The notes beneath the pieces are model-generated. The model ran no database searches. It saw nothing but the letters and a program-made list of their open reading frames with translations, and was not told where the DNA came from. The position numbers and the translations under genes are program-made. Positions 8,061 through 15,950 of a DNA stretch of 27,993 nt are shown in pieces. How positions within the stretch are numbered: position 1 is the first letter of the stretch; each line of letters opens with the position of its first letter. This stretch comes from Methanolobus sp. UBA474 (lineage in GTDB: Archaea; Halobacteriota; Methanosarcinia; Methanosarcinales; Methanosarcinaceae). Location of the stretch: positions 6,968 through 34,960 of the forward strand of contig DANZ01000068.1 of the NCBI GenBank assembly GCA_002501695.1, given 5' to 3'.

Positions 8061-8998
8061 TGGCAATAGAGAAGAAATTCGTCCAGGAAGGTTATGTAAA
8101 AGCCTCTATGGATGAATATTTCGCGAAACAGCTCAACAGGGCGGGTTACGGGGGCATGGAGCTCAACCGTACTCCCATGGGTACCCAGATAACGATATAC
8201 GCTGAAAAGCCGGGTATGGTTATTGGTAAGGCTGGTAAGGTCATTCGTAAACTTACCCGTGATATTGACCGAATGTATGATATCGACAATCCCCAGATCG
8301 ATGCACAGGAAGTCAAGAGGCCGGAACTTAATGCTCAGATGATGGCAACACGCCTTGCTTCCTCAATTGAGAGAGGCTGGTACTTCCGGAAAGCCGGTCA
8401 TAACACGATCCGTGCTATCATGAATGCTGGTGCACTGGGCTGTGAGATCGTTATCTCCGGAAAGCTTACCGGTGCAAGGTCCAGGGTCGAGAAGATCGTT
8501 CAGGGCTATATCAAGCACGCCGGAAAACCTGTCGATGATATCGTTGATGAAGGTTTTGCGGTCGCGATCAAGAAGCTCGGAACACTTGGCTGTAAAGTGA
8601 GGATCATTCCCCCGGGTGCAGTATTGCCTGATTCCTTCCATCTTAAGGACCTCGCAGAAGAGCCAAAAGTCGAAGCAGCATTTGTCAGCAAGGATGCAAA
8701 AGCTGGCATTAAGAAGCTTGTTGAGACCGAAGCCAGAGGCGAAGTCGCTGATGAGGAAGAGATCGCAGAAGTCCTTGAGGGTGAAAGATCAGGATCTATG
8801 GGTCCGGTTGATGCAGAAGCTGGTGCAGCGGTTTCTGATATTGCCGGAGACGTAGGAACGATCCCCGATGAAGGACCGGTATCGCCGGAAGACGTTGTCA
8901 ATGAACAGCGCAGGCTTACAGACGACGTCTGGCAGCACAAACATGATGGCTATGATTACTGGCACCCAATTGCACGTGTTCACAAGGAGGAGAAGTAA
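8060..8998 (+). CDS. rps3: 30S ribosomal protein uS3 with long acidic C-terminal tail
   Basis: uS3 forms part of the mRNA entry channel and has helicase-like activity on mRNA. The 312-residue protein has an N-terminal KH domain with the GxxG loop IGKAGKVI (55-62) and the S3 C-terminal domain ending near residue 200. After that comes a tail of about 110 residues rich in Glu, Asp, Ala and Gly, closing with the aromatic/His segment WQHKHDGYDYWHPIARVH. The ATG at 8060 is preferred over the adjacent GTG at 8057 because GAGGTG (8049-8054) is spaced correctly for it. The uL22 stop overlaps by one base. Confidence 0.96.
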   Translation: MAIEKKFVQEGYVKASMDEYFAKQLNRAGYGGMELNRTPMGTQITIYAEKPGMVIGKAGKVIRKLTRDIDRMYDIDNPQIDAQEVKRPELNAQMMATRLASSIERGWYFRKAGHNTIRAIMNAGALGCEIVISGKLTGARSRVEKIVQGYIKHAGKPVDDIVDEGFAVAIKKLGTLGCKVRIIPPGAVLPDSFHLKDLAEEPKVEAAFVSKDAKAGIKKLVETEARGEVADEEEIAEVLEGERSGSMGPVDAEAGAAVSDIAGDVGTIPDEGPVSPEDVVNEQRRLTDDVWQHKHDGYDYWHPIARVHKEEK

Positions 8999-9201
8999 TG
9001 GCAGTTCTTCGACTGAACGAAATTAGGGACATGTCTCCTCAGGAAAGGATGGACGAACTCGATAAGATGAGAGACGAACTCATTCGTGAACGCGCTCTCT
9101 CATCTGCAGGTGGCGCTCCTGACAACCCCGGCAGGATTGGGGAACTCAGGAGAACCATTGCAAGGGTAAAGACCATCCAGAATGAAATGAAGGAGATCTG
9201 A
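8998..9201 (+). CDS. rpl29: 50S ribosomal protein uL29
   Basis: uL29 is a small helical-hairpin protein at the tunnel exit next to uL23. The 67-residue protein begins MAVLRLNEIRDMSPQERMDE and has the helical pattern ending in RRTIARVKTIQNE, which is the family signature region. The TAATG junction shows a one-base overlap with uS3, with AAGGAGGAG directly upstream. One base separates it from the next gene, rnp1. Confidence 0.94.
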   Translation: MAVLRLNEIRDMSPQERMDELDKMRDELIRERALSSAGGAPDNPGRIGELRRTIARVKTIQNEMKEI

Positions 9202-9202
9202 A

Positions 9203-9514
9203 GTGGAAATCGCTCCTTCAAAGCTAATATTCCATGAACTGATTGGATTAAACGCTGAAGTAGTAGATGCTGCAAACCCTACGCTGATAGGTGTCAGTGG
9301 TAAAGTGGTTGACGAAACGAAGAACATGATAATTGTTCAAACAAAGGCGTGTCGCGAGAAAATGGTTCCAAAGGCAGGCGCGACCTTTGTGTTTCGGATA
9401 CCTGCCCGGTTATCGGGCAAACATGCTGCAAGGCATGTAAAAATAGATGGGAACCTTCTGGTCTCACAACCTGAGAACAGAACCAAGAACATAAGAAAAA
9501 TACGCATGAGGTAA
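9203..9514 (+). CDS. rnp1: Ribonuclease P protein component 1 (Rpp29/Pop4)
   Basis: Rnp1 is one of the protein subunits of archaeal RNase P and helps the catalytic RNA cleave 5' leaders from pre-tRNAs. The 103-residue protein contains the Sm-like barrel pattern, with LIGLNAEVVDAANPTLIG and GVSGKVVDETKN (30-41) as the most recognisable parts, and a basic C-terminus. It is found between uL29 and uS17 in many euryarchaea, which supports the call. A GTG start at 9203 is used, with GGAGATCTGA just upstream. The translation initiation factor SUI1 that some archaea carry here is absent. Confidence 0.93.
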   Translation: MEIAPSKLIFHELIGLNAEVVDAANPTLIGVSGKVVDETKNMIIVQTKACREKMVPKAGATFVFRIPARLSGKHAARHVKIDGNLLVSQPENRTKNIRKIRMR

Positions 9515-9519
9515 TAATC

Positions 9520-9849
9520 ATGACAAGAGATATCGGATTGGATGTCCCATCCCCGGAAAAGGAGTGCAATGATGTAAATTGCCCTTTCCATGGACAACTC
9601 CCTGTTCGAGGACAGGTCCTAGTAGGGACTGTCGTTAGTAACAAAATGGACAGGACCGTGGTCATCCAGCGCAAGCACGAGATGCTTATCAAGAAATATC
9701 AAAGATATGAGAAAAGGCAATCCAAGATCCATGCACACAACCCCGATTGCATTGATGCAAAGATCGGAGATGTTGTGACGATCGCGGAGTGCAGGCCGTT
9801 GAGTAAGACAAAATCATATGTTGTCATAAAGACGGAGGCTCAGGCATGA
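9520..9849 (+). CDS. rps17: 30S ribosomal protein uS17
   Basis: uS17 is a primary 16S rRNA-binding protein with an OB fold. The 109-residue protein has the archaeal N-terminal extension with CNDVNCPFHGQLPVRGQ and then the core GTVVSNKMDRTVVIQRKHE, the signature stretch of the family. The basic segment KKYQRYEKRQSKIHAHNPD follows. A TGAGGTAATA ribosome site precedes the ATG. Its stop overlaps the uL14 start by four bases (ATGA). Confidence 0.96.
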   Translation: MTRDIGLDVPSPEKECNDVNCPFHGQLPVRGQVLVGTVVSNKMDRTVVIQRKHEMLIKKYQRYEKRQSKIHAHNPDCIDAKIGDVVTIAECRPLSKTKSYVVIKTEAQA

Positions 9850-10244
9850 GAGGTATCAGATCCACTATCCCGCGTGCCCTGAACAAAGGATCACGCATTG
9901 AGTGTGTAGACAACACCGGCGCACGTGTGGTTGAGATAATAGCTGTTAAGGGATACAGAGGCGTTAAGAACAGATATCCTAAGGCAGGTATTGGCGATAT
10001 GTGTGTCGTGTCTGTCAAGAAGGGCACACCTGAGATGCGTAAGCAGATCCTCCTTGCTGTCATAGTTCGTCAGAAGCAGGAATTCCGTCGCCCGGACGGC
10101 CTTAGGGTTGCTTTTGAGGACAATGCCATTGTTATCGTCGATAAGGACGGAGTGCCCAAGGGAACAGACTTCAAGGGTCCTGTTGCCAGGGAAGCGGCAG
10201 AAAGGTATCCAAAGATCGGAACCACAGCATCCATTGTATCCTGA
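9846..10244 (+). CDS. rpl14: 50S ribosomal protein uL14
   Basis: uL14 lies at the subunit interface and contributes to inter-subunit bridges. The 132-residue protein is archaeal in length and has IECVDNTGARVVEIIAVKGY and later AIVIVDKDGVPKGTDFKGP with VAREAAERYPKIGTTAS, all near-invariant in uL14. The start ATG overlaps the uS17 stop, with GGAGG upstream at 9834-9838. A ten-base gap leads to uL24. Confidence 0.97.
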   Translation: MRGIRSTIPRALNKGSRIECVDNTGARVVEIIAVKGYRGVKNRYPKAGIGDMCVVSVKKGTPEMRKQILLAVIVRQKQEFRRPDGLRVAFEDNAIVIVDKDGVPKGTDFKGPVAREAAERYPKIGTTASIVS

Positions 10245-10254
10245 GGTATGAAAG

Positions 10255-10605
10255 ATGGTATCAAATCAGCCAAGAAAGCAGAGGAAAGCAAGATACAACG
10301 CTCCTCTTCATATTAGACAGAAATACATGGGTGCTCCTCTTTCAAAGGATCTGCGCGAGAAATACGGTTGCAGATCAGCAAGCGTTATCGTAGGTGACAC
10401 CGTAAAGGTCATGCGTGGAGATCACGCCGGCACTACGGGAAAGGTAGAAGGAGTCTCCCTGAAGCACGGTACTATCGTGGTCGAAGGGGTCAGTGTACCC
10501 AAGGCAGATGGCACTGAAGTTGCAAGACCTGTCTATCCTTCGAAAGTTATGATCACATCCCTGGAAATGAAGGATGAACGCAGGGAAGCAGTAATTAGAA
10601 AGTAG
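10255..10605 (+). CDS. rpl24: 50S ribosomal protein uL24
   Basis: uL24 starts large-subunit assembly and sits near the tunnel exit. The 116-residue protein has an archaeal N-terminus (MVSNQPRKQRKARYNAPLHI) and the KOW motif at about 47-72, with GDTVKVMRGDHAGTTGKVE as its core. The ATG is preceded by TGAGGTATGAAAG, where the SD overlaps the uL14 stop. Eight bases separate it from eS4. Confidence 0.96.
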   Translation: MVSNQPRKQRKARYNAPLHIRQKYMGAPLSKDLREKYGCRSASVIVGDTVKVMRGDHAGTTGKVEGVSLKHGTIVVEGVSVPKADGTEVARPVYPSKVMITSLEMKDERREAVIRK

Positions 10606-10613
10606 GTGGTTCT

Positions 10614-11324
10614 GTGGGCAAACATCAAAAGAGAATATCTGTTCCAAACAGCTGGCAGATATCAAAGAAATCCAATAAGTGGATCACTGCAACAAGGCCA
10701 GGTCCACACAACAAACAGCAAAGTATCCCTCTCGCTGTAGTGCTTAGGGATATGCTGGGTGTAGTAGATAACCGTGCTGAGGCAAAACGTGTGCTTTCAG
10801 AAGGCAAGATACTTGTTGACGGAGTTATCCGCAAAGATCTGAGATTCCCTGTAGGGTTACTGGATGTAATATCCATGCCTGTGGAGAATGTCGCATATCG
10901 TGTACTTCTGGACAACAAGGGAAGGCTTGAACTCCATAAGATAAAGGAAGCCACTGACAACAAACTTTGCAGGATCAACGGAAAGACCTCACTGAAAGGC
11001 GGAGTTATCCAGTTGAACCTCAATGATGGTTCAAACATCATCGGGTCCAATGACTATAATACTAAGGATTCAATCATCCTTTCACTGCCTGACAAGAAAG
11101 TGTTAAAGCACATTAAGTATCAGGCAGGCAACCTTGCAATGATAGTTGGTGGTAAGCACACAGGCTCTATTGGTACTATAAAGGAGATCAATACAGTCCG
11201 CAGTTCCAGGCATAACACGGTGTCCATATCCGGCGATTATGACTTTGAGACCATTGAGGATTATGTGGTTGTCATCGGTGAGAAGGAACCCGCGATCAAG
11301 CTAGGTGGTGAAGTAGTTGAGTGA
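10614..11324 (+). CDS. rps4e: 30S ribosomal protein eS4
   Basis: eS4 is present in archaea and eukaryotes only and binds small-subunit rRNA. The 236-residue protein has the basic N-terminus MGKHQKRISVPNSW, an S4-type RNA-binding domain around 42-100 and a KOW motif at 178-192 (GGKHTGSIGTIKEIN). A GTG start follows TAGGTGGTTCT. The gene ends inside the uL5 start region, so the two are coupled. Confidence 0.96.
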   Translation: MGKHQKRISVPNSWQISKKSNKWITATRPGPHNKQQSIPLAVVLRDMLGVVDNRAEAKRVLSEGKILVDGVIRKDLRFPVGLLDVISMPVENVAYRVLLDNKGRLELHKIKEATDNKLCRINGKTSLKGGVIQLNLNDGSNIIGSNDYNTKDSIILSLPDKKVLKHIKYQAGNLAMIVGGKHTGSIGTIKEINTVRSSRHNTVSISGDYDFETIEDYVVVIGEKEPAIKLGGEVVE

Positions 11325-11826
11325 TGTAATGAGAACACCTGTTGTCGAGAAGGTAGTTGTTCACATGGGTGTTGGAGAAAGCGGTCAGCACCTCGTGGAC
11401 GCAGAAGGGATACTCGCACAGATCACTGGACAGAAAGTCATCAGGACATACTCCAAGAGAACACTGCCTGCCTTTAGTATCAAGAAGAATGAACCTATCG
11501 GATGTAAGGTCACACTCAGGAGTGAAAGTGCTGAGACATTCCTCTCCATTGCACTTGAGATCCTCGAGAGGAAGCTTCGCTTATCCCAGTTCGACAAGAA
11601 CGGAAACGTTGCTTTCGGAATAGAGGAGCACACAGACTTCCCTGGCATGAGATACGATCCTAACATTGGTATCTTTGGTATGGACATCAATGTGGTTGTC
11701 AAGCGTCCAGGTTACAGGATAAGTAAAAGAAAGATTGCAAGAGGCAAGGTCCCAACATCTCACAGGATCACAAAGGATGACACTGTCGCCTTCTTTAAAG
11801 AGAGATATTCCGTGGAGGTTATGTAA
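11317..11826 (+). CDS. rpl5: 50S ribosomal protein uL5
   Basis: uL5 binds 5S rRNA and contacts P-site tRNA. The 169-residue protein contains KVVVHMGVGESGQHLVDAE and AFSIKKNEPIGCKVTLR, both typical of archaeal uL5. Two starts are possible: TTG at 11317, which has the better ribosome site (GGTGGTGA at 11304-11311), and ATG at 11329, which would make the protein four residues shorter. I keep the TTG, with moderate certainty on the start only. It overlaps the eS4 end by eight bases and the uS14 start by one. Confidence 0.95.
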   Translation: MSDVMRTPVVEKVVVHMGVGESGQHLVDAEGILAQITGQKVIRTYSKRTLPAFSIKKNEPIGCKVTLRSESAETFLSIALEILERKLRLSQFDKNGNVAFGIEEHTDFPGMRYDPNIGIFGMDINVVVKRPGYRISKRKIARGKVPTSHRITKDDTVAFFKERYSVEVM

Positions 11827-11978
11827 TGGTTCAGACCACTAAGAGCTTTGGACGGGGCGCACACGAATGCAAGAGATGCGGCAGAAAGCAGGGTCTTGTC
11901 AGGAAATACGATATTTACCTGTGCAGGCACTGCTTCCGCGAGATAGCCCACGATATGGGATTCGAGAAATATACGTGA
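11826..11978 (+). CDS. rps14: 30S ribosomal protein uS14 (zinc form)
   Basis: A 50-residue protein translated directly from the bases: it starts MVQTTKSFGRGAHECKRCGR and ends FEKYT. uS14 lies in the head of the small subunit. Four cysteines at 15, 18, 33 and 36 form the C-x2-C...C-x2-C zinc site of the archaeal/eukaryotic uS14. The ATG overlaps the uL5 stop by one base (TAATG), with GGAGGTTATG upstream. It ends in TGA ten bases before uS8, and its short length is normal for this protein. Confidence 0.95.
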   Translation: MVQTTKSFGRGAHECKRCGRKQGLVRKYDIYLCRHCFREIAHDMGFEKYT

Positions 11979-11988
11979 GGTGAGATAA

Positions 11989-12381
11989 ATGGTATTACTA
12001 GATCCACTCGCAGATGCGTTATCTACAATAAAGAATGCAGAGGTTATAGGAAAGAGTTCCTGTACTATCAAGCCGGCTTCAAAGCTCATTGGAACCGTCC
12101 TGAAGGTTATGCAGTCCCGTGGATACGTTGGCGAGTTTGAGTTTATTGAAGATGGTAAGGCAGGAATCTACAAGGTGGAGCTTGTTGGCAGGATCAACAA
12201 GTGTGGTGCTATCAAGCCACGTTACTCAGTAGGCGCTGCAGATTTCGAAAGATGGGAGAAACAGTATCTGCCAGCAAAGAACTTCGGTACCTTGATATTG
12301 ACTACCTCTATGGGTGTAATATCACAGTACGAGGCTCGTGAGAACAACGTAGGCGGACAGCTGCTGGCGTATGTGTACTGA
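11989..12381 (+). CDS. rps8: 30S ribosomal protein uS8
   Basis: uS8 binds the central domain of 16S rRNA and is a key assembly protein. The 130-residue protein starts MVLLDPLADALSTIKNAEVIG, the typical archaeal form, and has the C-terminal signature TSMGVISQYEARENNVGG that forms the rRNA-binding part. GAGGTGAGA precedes the ATG and overlaps the uS14 stop codon. The spacing of 15 bases to uL6 is typical for this operon. Confidence 0.97.
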   Translation: MVLLDPLADALSTIKNAEVIGKSSCTIKPASKLIGTVLKVMQSRGYVGEFEFIEDGKAGIYKVELVGRINKCGAIKPRYSVGAADFERWEKQYLPAKNFGTLILTTSMGVISQYEARENNVGGQLLAYVY

Positions 12382-12396
12382 TGACAGAGGGATATC

Positions 12397-12930
12397 ATGG
12401 CAAAAGAAATTAAAAGAGAGGTCCCAATTCCCAGTGGCGTGACAGTCACAATGAAAGGGAACGTCATGTCAGTATCAGGGCCAAAAGGCTCTAACCAGAG
12501 AAATCTCTGGTACCCTGGCATCAATATCGAGGTTGCTGACTCAATGGTCATTATCGACACAGAGTTATCGAAAAAGGCCCAGAGGGCAATGATCGGTACC
12601 TTTGCGTCACACATCACCAATCTGATCACAGGTGTGTCAACTGGCTTTGAATACCGCATGAAGATCGTTTATGCTCACTTTCCCATGCAGGTGAAGGTAG
12701 AGGGTAAGAAGTTCACAATAGGTAATTTCCTCGGTGAGAAAAAGGCCCGGTCTGCAAACATCCTTGGTGAGACCAAGATCAAAACGAGCGCTGATGAAGT
12801 TATCGTTACAGGCATCAACAAGGAAGACGTTGGTCAGACTGCAGCTAACATCGAACAGGCAACTAAGATCAAGAGATTTGACCCGCGTACATTCCAGGAT
12901 GGAATATACATACTGGAGAAGACAGCGTAG
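12397..12930 (+). CDS. rpl6: 50S ribosomal protein uL6
   Basis: uL6 lies near the GTPase-associated centre. The 177-residue protein has two similar folding units, starting MAKEIKREVPIPSGVTVTMK, with the signature FEYRMKIVYAHFPMQVKVEG in the middle and the archaeal closing segment IKRFDPRTFQDGIYILEK. It is preceded by GAGGGATATC and followed nine bases later by eL32. Length is normal. Confidence 0.96.
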   Translation: MAKEIKREVPIPSGVTVTMKGNVMSVSGPKGSNQRNLWYPGINIEVADSMVIIDTELSKKAQRAMIGTFASHITNLITGVSTGFEYRMKIVYAHFPMQVKVEGKKFTIGNFLGEKKARSANILGETKIKTSADEVIVTGINKEDVGQTAANIEQATKIKRFDPRTFQDGIYILEKTA

Positions 12931-12939
12931 GTGATTTGA

Positions 12940-13329
12940 ATGGATGGTACAACCAAACGCCTTTTCAAGGTAAGAAAAGTCCAGAAGGGTAAAAAACCCG
13001 AATTCAAGAGGACTGATTCCCACAAATACAAGCGTCTGGATTCTAACTGGAGGCGCCCAAGAGGCCTCCGTGGTAAACAGCGCAGGCACTACAAGGCAAA
13101 GGGTGCCCTTGCACAGGTAGGCTACGGAAGCCCGCTCGTCGTCAAGGGATTCCACCCCTCAGGATACTCTGAGGTTCTTGTGAACACAGTCACCGATCTG
13201 ACAAACGTAGATGTGTCCTTACAGGCTGTAAGGATTGCGGCAACAGTCGGTGCAAGAAAGAAAGCAATCATTCAGGCAAAAGCCCAGGAACTCGGTCTTA
13301 AGATCCTGAACCCCACAAGAGGTGAATAA
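12940..13329 (+). CDS. rpl32e: 50S ribosomal protein eL32
   Basis: eL32 is shared by archaea and eukaryotes. The 129-residue protein is basic and has KPEFKRTDSHKYKRLDSNWR and RPRGLRGKQRR, the most conserved eL32 stretch, then GYGSPLVVKGFHPSGY. The ATG at 12940 has TAGGTGATTTG upstream. Its last codons (AGA GGT GAA TAA) double as the ribosome binding site of eL19, so the end of this gene is under two constraints. Confidence 0.95.
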   Translation: MDGTTKRLFKVRKVQKGKKPEFKRTDSHKYKRLDSNWRRPRGLRGKQRRHYKAKGALAQVGYGSPLVVKGFHPSGYSEVLVNTVTDLTNVDVSLQAVRIAATVGARKKAIIQAKAQELGLKILNPTRGE

Positions 13330-13330
13330 G

Positions 13331-13789
13331 ATGACCGATCTTACAAACCAGAAGAGGATCGCATCAGAGGTCCTTGGATGTGGAGTTCACAGGGTTTGGC
13401 TGAATCCTGAAGCTGCAGCAGATATTGCTGTTGCCATTACCAGAGCTGACATACGTGAGCAGGTAGAGAATGGTAACATCAAGGCAGAAGCTGTCAAGGG
13501 TGTCAGCCGTGGCCGTGCAAGAGCAAGGGATGCCAAGCGCAAGTATGGGCACCGCAAAGGTCAGGGTAAGAGGAAAGGTAAGAAGGGTGCACGTACCCCC
13601 AGCAAAGAGCAGTGGATGAAGAAGATCCGTGCTCTGAGGCAGAAGCTGAAAGATATGCGTGCCGATGGCTCACTGGATAAATCCACTTACTGCAAGGTAT
13701 ACCGCAAGGCAAAAGGCGGAGAATACCGCAGTGTCGCTCACCTGGTAGCTCACCTGGAGTCCGAGAAGCTAATAAAGCATGAGGAATGA
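13331..13789 (+). CDS. rpl19e: 50S ribosomal protein eL19
   Basis: eL19 is a helical, very basic protein of archaea and eukaryotes that bridges the two subunits. The 152-residue protein starts MTDLTNQKRIASEVLGCG, contains the classic VWLNPEAAADIAVAITRADIR and the basic stretch GHRKGQGKRKGKKGARTPS. A GTG nine bases upstream (13322) is also in frame, but ATG at 13331 is favoured because GAGGTGA (13319-13325) sits five bases before it. The gap to uL18 is 44 bases, the widest within this part of the operon. Confidence 0.95.
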   Translation: MTDLTNQKRIASEVLGCGVHRVWLNPEAAADIAVAITRADIREQVENGNIKAEAVKGVSRGRARARDAKRKYGHRKGQGKRKGKKGARTPSKEQWMKKIRALRQKLKDMRADGSLDKSTYCKVYRKAKGGEYRSVAHLVAHLESEKLIKHEE

Positions 13790-13833
13790 TTGATGAGATC
13801 AAATAATGTATATATTCCAAGGAGAAATTAATC

Positions 13834-14355
13834 ATGGCAACAGGACCCAGATATAAAGTCGCTTTCAGGAGGCGAAGAGAAGGGCGCACTGATTACCATC
13901 TTAGACTCAGGTTACTCATTTCAAAGGAGGACCGTGTGGTCGTGCGCAAGAGTTCAAAGCACATGCAGGTCCAGCTTGTCGCTCCAACCCCGGGAGGGGA
14001 TGTAACTCTTTCATCTGCAATCTCAACAGAGCTGAAAAAGTACGGATATGACGCATCCACCGGAAACACAACGGCTGCGTACCTTACCGGTCTTCTGTTC
14101 GGTTACAGGGCACAGGCCAATGGGCATGAGTATGGTATCCTTGACCTTGGGCTGCAGGCAGCATCACACGGGTCAAGGGTTTATGCAACCCTGAAGGGCA
14201 TAGTGGATGCTGGATTTGAGATTCCTCATGATCCGTCTGTACTGCCCTCTGATGAGAGGATAAGAGGAGAACACGTAGCAGAGTATATGGAAGGATCAAA
14301 TCTGCCGGAACTGTTCGATGCAGTTAAGGAAAAGATCTCTGCTGACTTCAATTAG
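13834..14355 (+). CDS. rpl18: 50S ribosomal protein uL18
   Basis: uL18 binds 5S rRNA together with uL5. The 173-residue protein is the archaeal/eukaryotic form, beginning MATGPRYKVAFRRRREGRTD and containing DYHLRLRLLISKEDRVVVR and AAYLTGLLFGYRAQANG, typical of the archaeal family. AAGGAG at 13819-13824 precedes the ATG. A TATA-like TATATATT lies at 13809-13816 in the 44-base gap, but it is too close to the ribosome site to be an obvious promoter. Confidence 0.95.
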   Translation: MATGPRYKVAFRRRREGRTDYHLRLRLLISKEDRVVVRKSSKHMQVQLVAPTPGGDVTLSSAISTELKKYGYDASTGNTTAAYLTGLLFGYRAQANGHEYGILDLGLQAASHGSRVYATLKGIVDAGFEIPHDPSVLPSDERIRGEHVAEYMEGSNLPELFDAVKEKISADFN

Positions 14356-14363
14356 GTGATTAT

Positions 14364-14996
14364 ATGGCATATGAATATGAAGAAGAATGGGTTCCGCAAA
14401 CAAGGCTTGGAGTACTCGTTCAAGAAGGGCAGATCACTTCCATGGATGAGGCTATCGACTCCGGCCTTCCCATAAGGGAATCCAAAATAGTAGATATCCT
14501 ACTGCCTGAACTTGAAGACGAGGTTCTTGACATCAACATGGTACAGAGGATGACTGACTCTGGTCGCCGTGTTAAGTTCAGAGCAACCGTCATTGTAGGG
14601 AACGGCAATGGTTTTGTAGGTCTTGGACAGGGTAAGGATGTCCAGGTCGGTCCGGCTATAAGAAAGGCGATCGACAGCGCCAAGATCAATATCATCAGGG
14701 TAAAGCGTGGATGCGGCTCATGGGAATGTGCATGCGGACGCGAACACACCGTACCCTCCGCGATAACGGGTAAAGCAGGCAGTGTCATCGTCGAACTTAA
14801 ACCCGCACCACGTGGACTTGGACTTGCTGCCGGAGATACAGCAAGGAAAGTGCTCGAGAAAGCAGGTGTCAAAGACGTATGGACAAGGACCGAAGGTACT
14901 ACCAGGTCTACATTGAACTTTGCAAAGGCAACATTCAATGCACTGCAGAACACCGGTGTTGTAAAACAGCCTCTGCGTCTGGAAAAGGAGGTATGA
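14364..14996 (+). CDS. rps5: 30S ribosomal protein uS5
   Basis: uS5 shapes the mRNA entry channel and affects decoding accuracy. The 210-residue protein has the archaeal N-terminal extension with WVPQTRLG, the double-stranded-RNA-binding-like domain with RVKFRATVIVGNGNGFVGLG (69-88), and the archaeal/eukaryotic insert CGSWECACGREHTVPS with cysteines 117, 122 and 124. TAGGTGATT precedes the ATG and overlaps the uL18 stop. It is followed two bases later by uL30. Confidence 0.96.
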   Translation: MAYEYEEEWVPQTRLGVLVQEGQITSMDEAIDSGLPIRESKIVDILLPELEDEVLDINMVQRMTDSGRRVKFRATVIVGNGNGFVGLGQGKDVQVGPAIRKAIDSAKINIIRVKRGCGSWECACGREHTVPSAITGKAGSVIVELKPAPRGLGLAAGDTARKVLEKAGVKDVWTRTEGTTRSTLNFAKATFNALQNTGVVKQPLRLEKEV

Positions 14997-14997
14997 G

Positions 14998-15459
14998 ATG
15001 TACGCTTTGGTAAGAGTACGTGGTAACGTGAACGTAAGGGGATCCATTGATGATACCCTTAAGATGCTCCGTCTGCACAGGGTCAACCACTGTGTGCTTC
15101 TCAGCGACAGCCCGCAGAATATGGGCATGATGCAGAAGGTCAAGGACTATGTGGCCTATGGCGTCATCAGTCCGGACACGCTCACAGAGATGCTTAACAA
15201 CCGTGGAATGCTCCAGGGTGGCGAAAAGCTCACCAACGAGTATATCGTGGAAAACACTAAATTTGCATCCATAGAGGCCTTCTCACAGGCTGTATGCGAT
15301 GGCAGCGCAGCCCTCAAGGATGTCCCCAAGCTCAAGCCGGTGTTCAGGCTGCACCCTCCAAGGAAAGGCCACGCCGGTATTAAGAGAACTGTACAGCAGG
15401 GCGGTGTCCTTGGTAACCACGGTGAAGACATCAACCAGTTATTAAAGAAGATGAGGTGA
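14998..15459 (+). CDS. rpl30: 50S ribosomal protein uL30
   Basis: uL30 in archaea is about 150 residues, against 60 in bacteria; this one has 153. It starts MYALVRVRGNVNVRGSID and has LKMLRLHRVNHCVLL, the conserved core, then the archaeal C-terminal segment RLHPPRKGHAGIKRTVQQGG. AAGGAGGTATG lies just before the ATG. Its final codons ATG AGG TGA supply the ribosome site for uL15. Confidence 0.95.
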   Translation: MYALVRVRGNVNVRGSIDDTLKMLRLHRVNHCVLLSDSPQNMGMMQKVKDYVAYGVISPDTLTEMLNNRGMLQGGEKLTNEYIVENTKFASIEAFSQAVCDGSAALKDVPKLKPVFRLHPPRKGHAGIKRTVQQGGVLGNHGEDINQLLKKMR

Positions 15460-15464
15460 CCTGG

Positions 15465-15902
15465 ATGGTTAAAGGTAACACTAAAAAGTTCAGAGGATCA
15501 CGTACATGCGGTGGAGGCACCGGCAAGAACAGGCGTGGTGCCGGAAACCGTGGTGGAAGAGGCAAATGTGGTGGAAACGCTCATCATCACACCCGTGCAA
15601 TGCAGCGGGGCTACAATCTCGGCCTGCAAAAGGGATTTGTCCGTCCTTTCAAAACACTCCATGATGTTTCCATTGTAAATGTAGGTGAACTGGATGAACT
15701 TGCAGACCAGCTTGTAGAAGACGGCTTTGCTGAGATCACGGATGGGGTTTATCACATGAACCTTGGTGATCTTGAAATTGAGAAAGTGCTCGGTACAGGC
15801 AGAATTTCAAAGAAATTGGCCATTACCGCGTGTGAATTCTCAGCCACGGCAAGATCCAAGATCGAAAATGCAGGTGGTTCCTGCACAGAACTTGAAGAGT
15901 AA
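15465..15902 (+). CDS. rpl15: 50S ribosomal protein uL15
   Basis: uL15 is a late-assembly protein with a long N-terminal extension threading through 23S rRNA. The 145-residue protein has the glycine/arginine-rich N-terminus (KKFRGSRTCGGGTGKNRRG and following) and the closing segment KLAITACEFSATARSKIENAG. A GTG at 15456 is in frame, but ATG at 15465 has GAGGTGA (15453-15459) at five bases, which overlaps the uL30 stop. A perfect 9-bp hairpin begins within the last codons of this gene. Confidence 0.95.
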   Translation: MVKGNTKKFRGSRTCGGGTGKNRRGAGNRGGRGKCGGNAHHHTRAMQRGYNLGLQKGFVRPFKTLHDVSIVNVGELDELADQLVEDGFAEITDGVYHMNLGDLEIEKVLGTGRISKKLAITACEFSATARSKIENAGGSCTELEE

Positions 15903-15921
15903 TGCCTCTTTTGGCATTACT
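15898..15921 (+). terminator. Hairpin on the uL15 stop codon, terminator or attenuator
   Basis: AGTAATGCC (15898-15906) and GGCATTACT (15913-15921) are perfectly complementary, with a six-base loop TCTTTT, and are followed by TTATTTATTT. The stop codon TAA of uL15 is inside the left arm. The position, at the end of the core operon and before a gap with its own TATA box, suggests an end or partial end of transcription before secY. It could also stabilise the 3' end of the operon mRNA. Confidence 0.5.
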
Positions 15922-15950
15922 TATTTATTTCAGTGTTCTATATTCGCACA

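Noticed and set aside
13801..13833. TATA-like sequence before uL18 as an internal promoter
   Set aside because: Only about 20 bases from the start codon and overlapping the ribosome site region; no room for a normal start.
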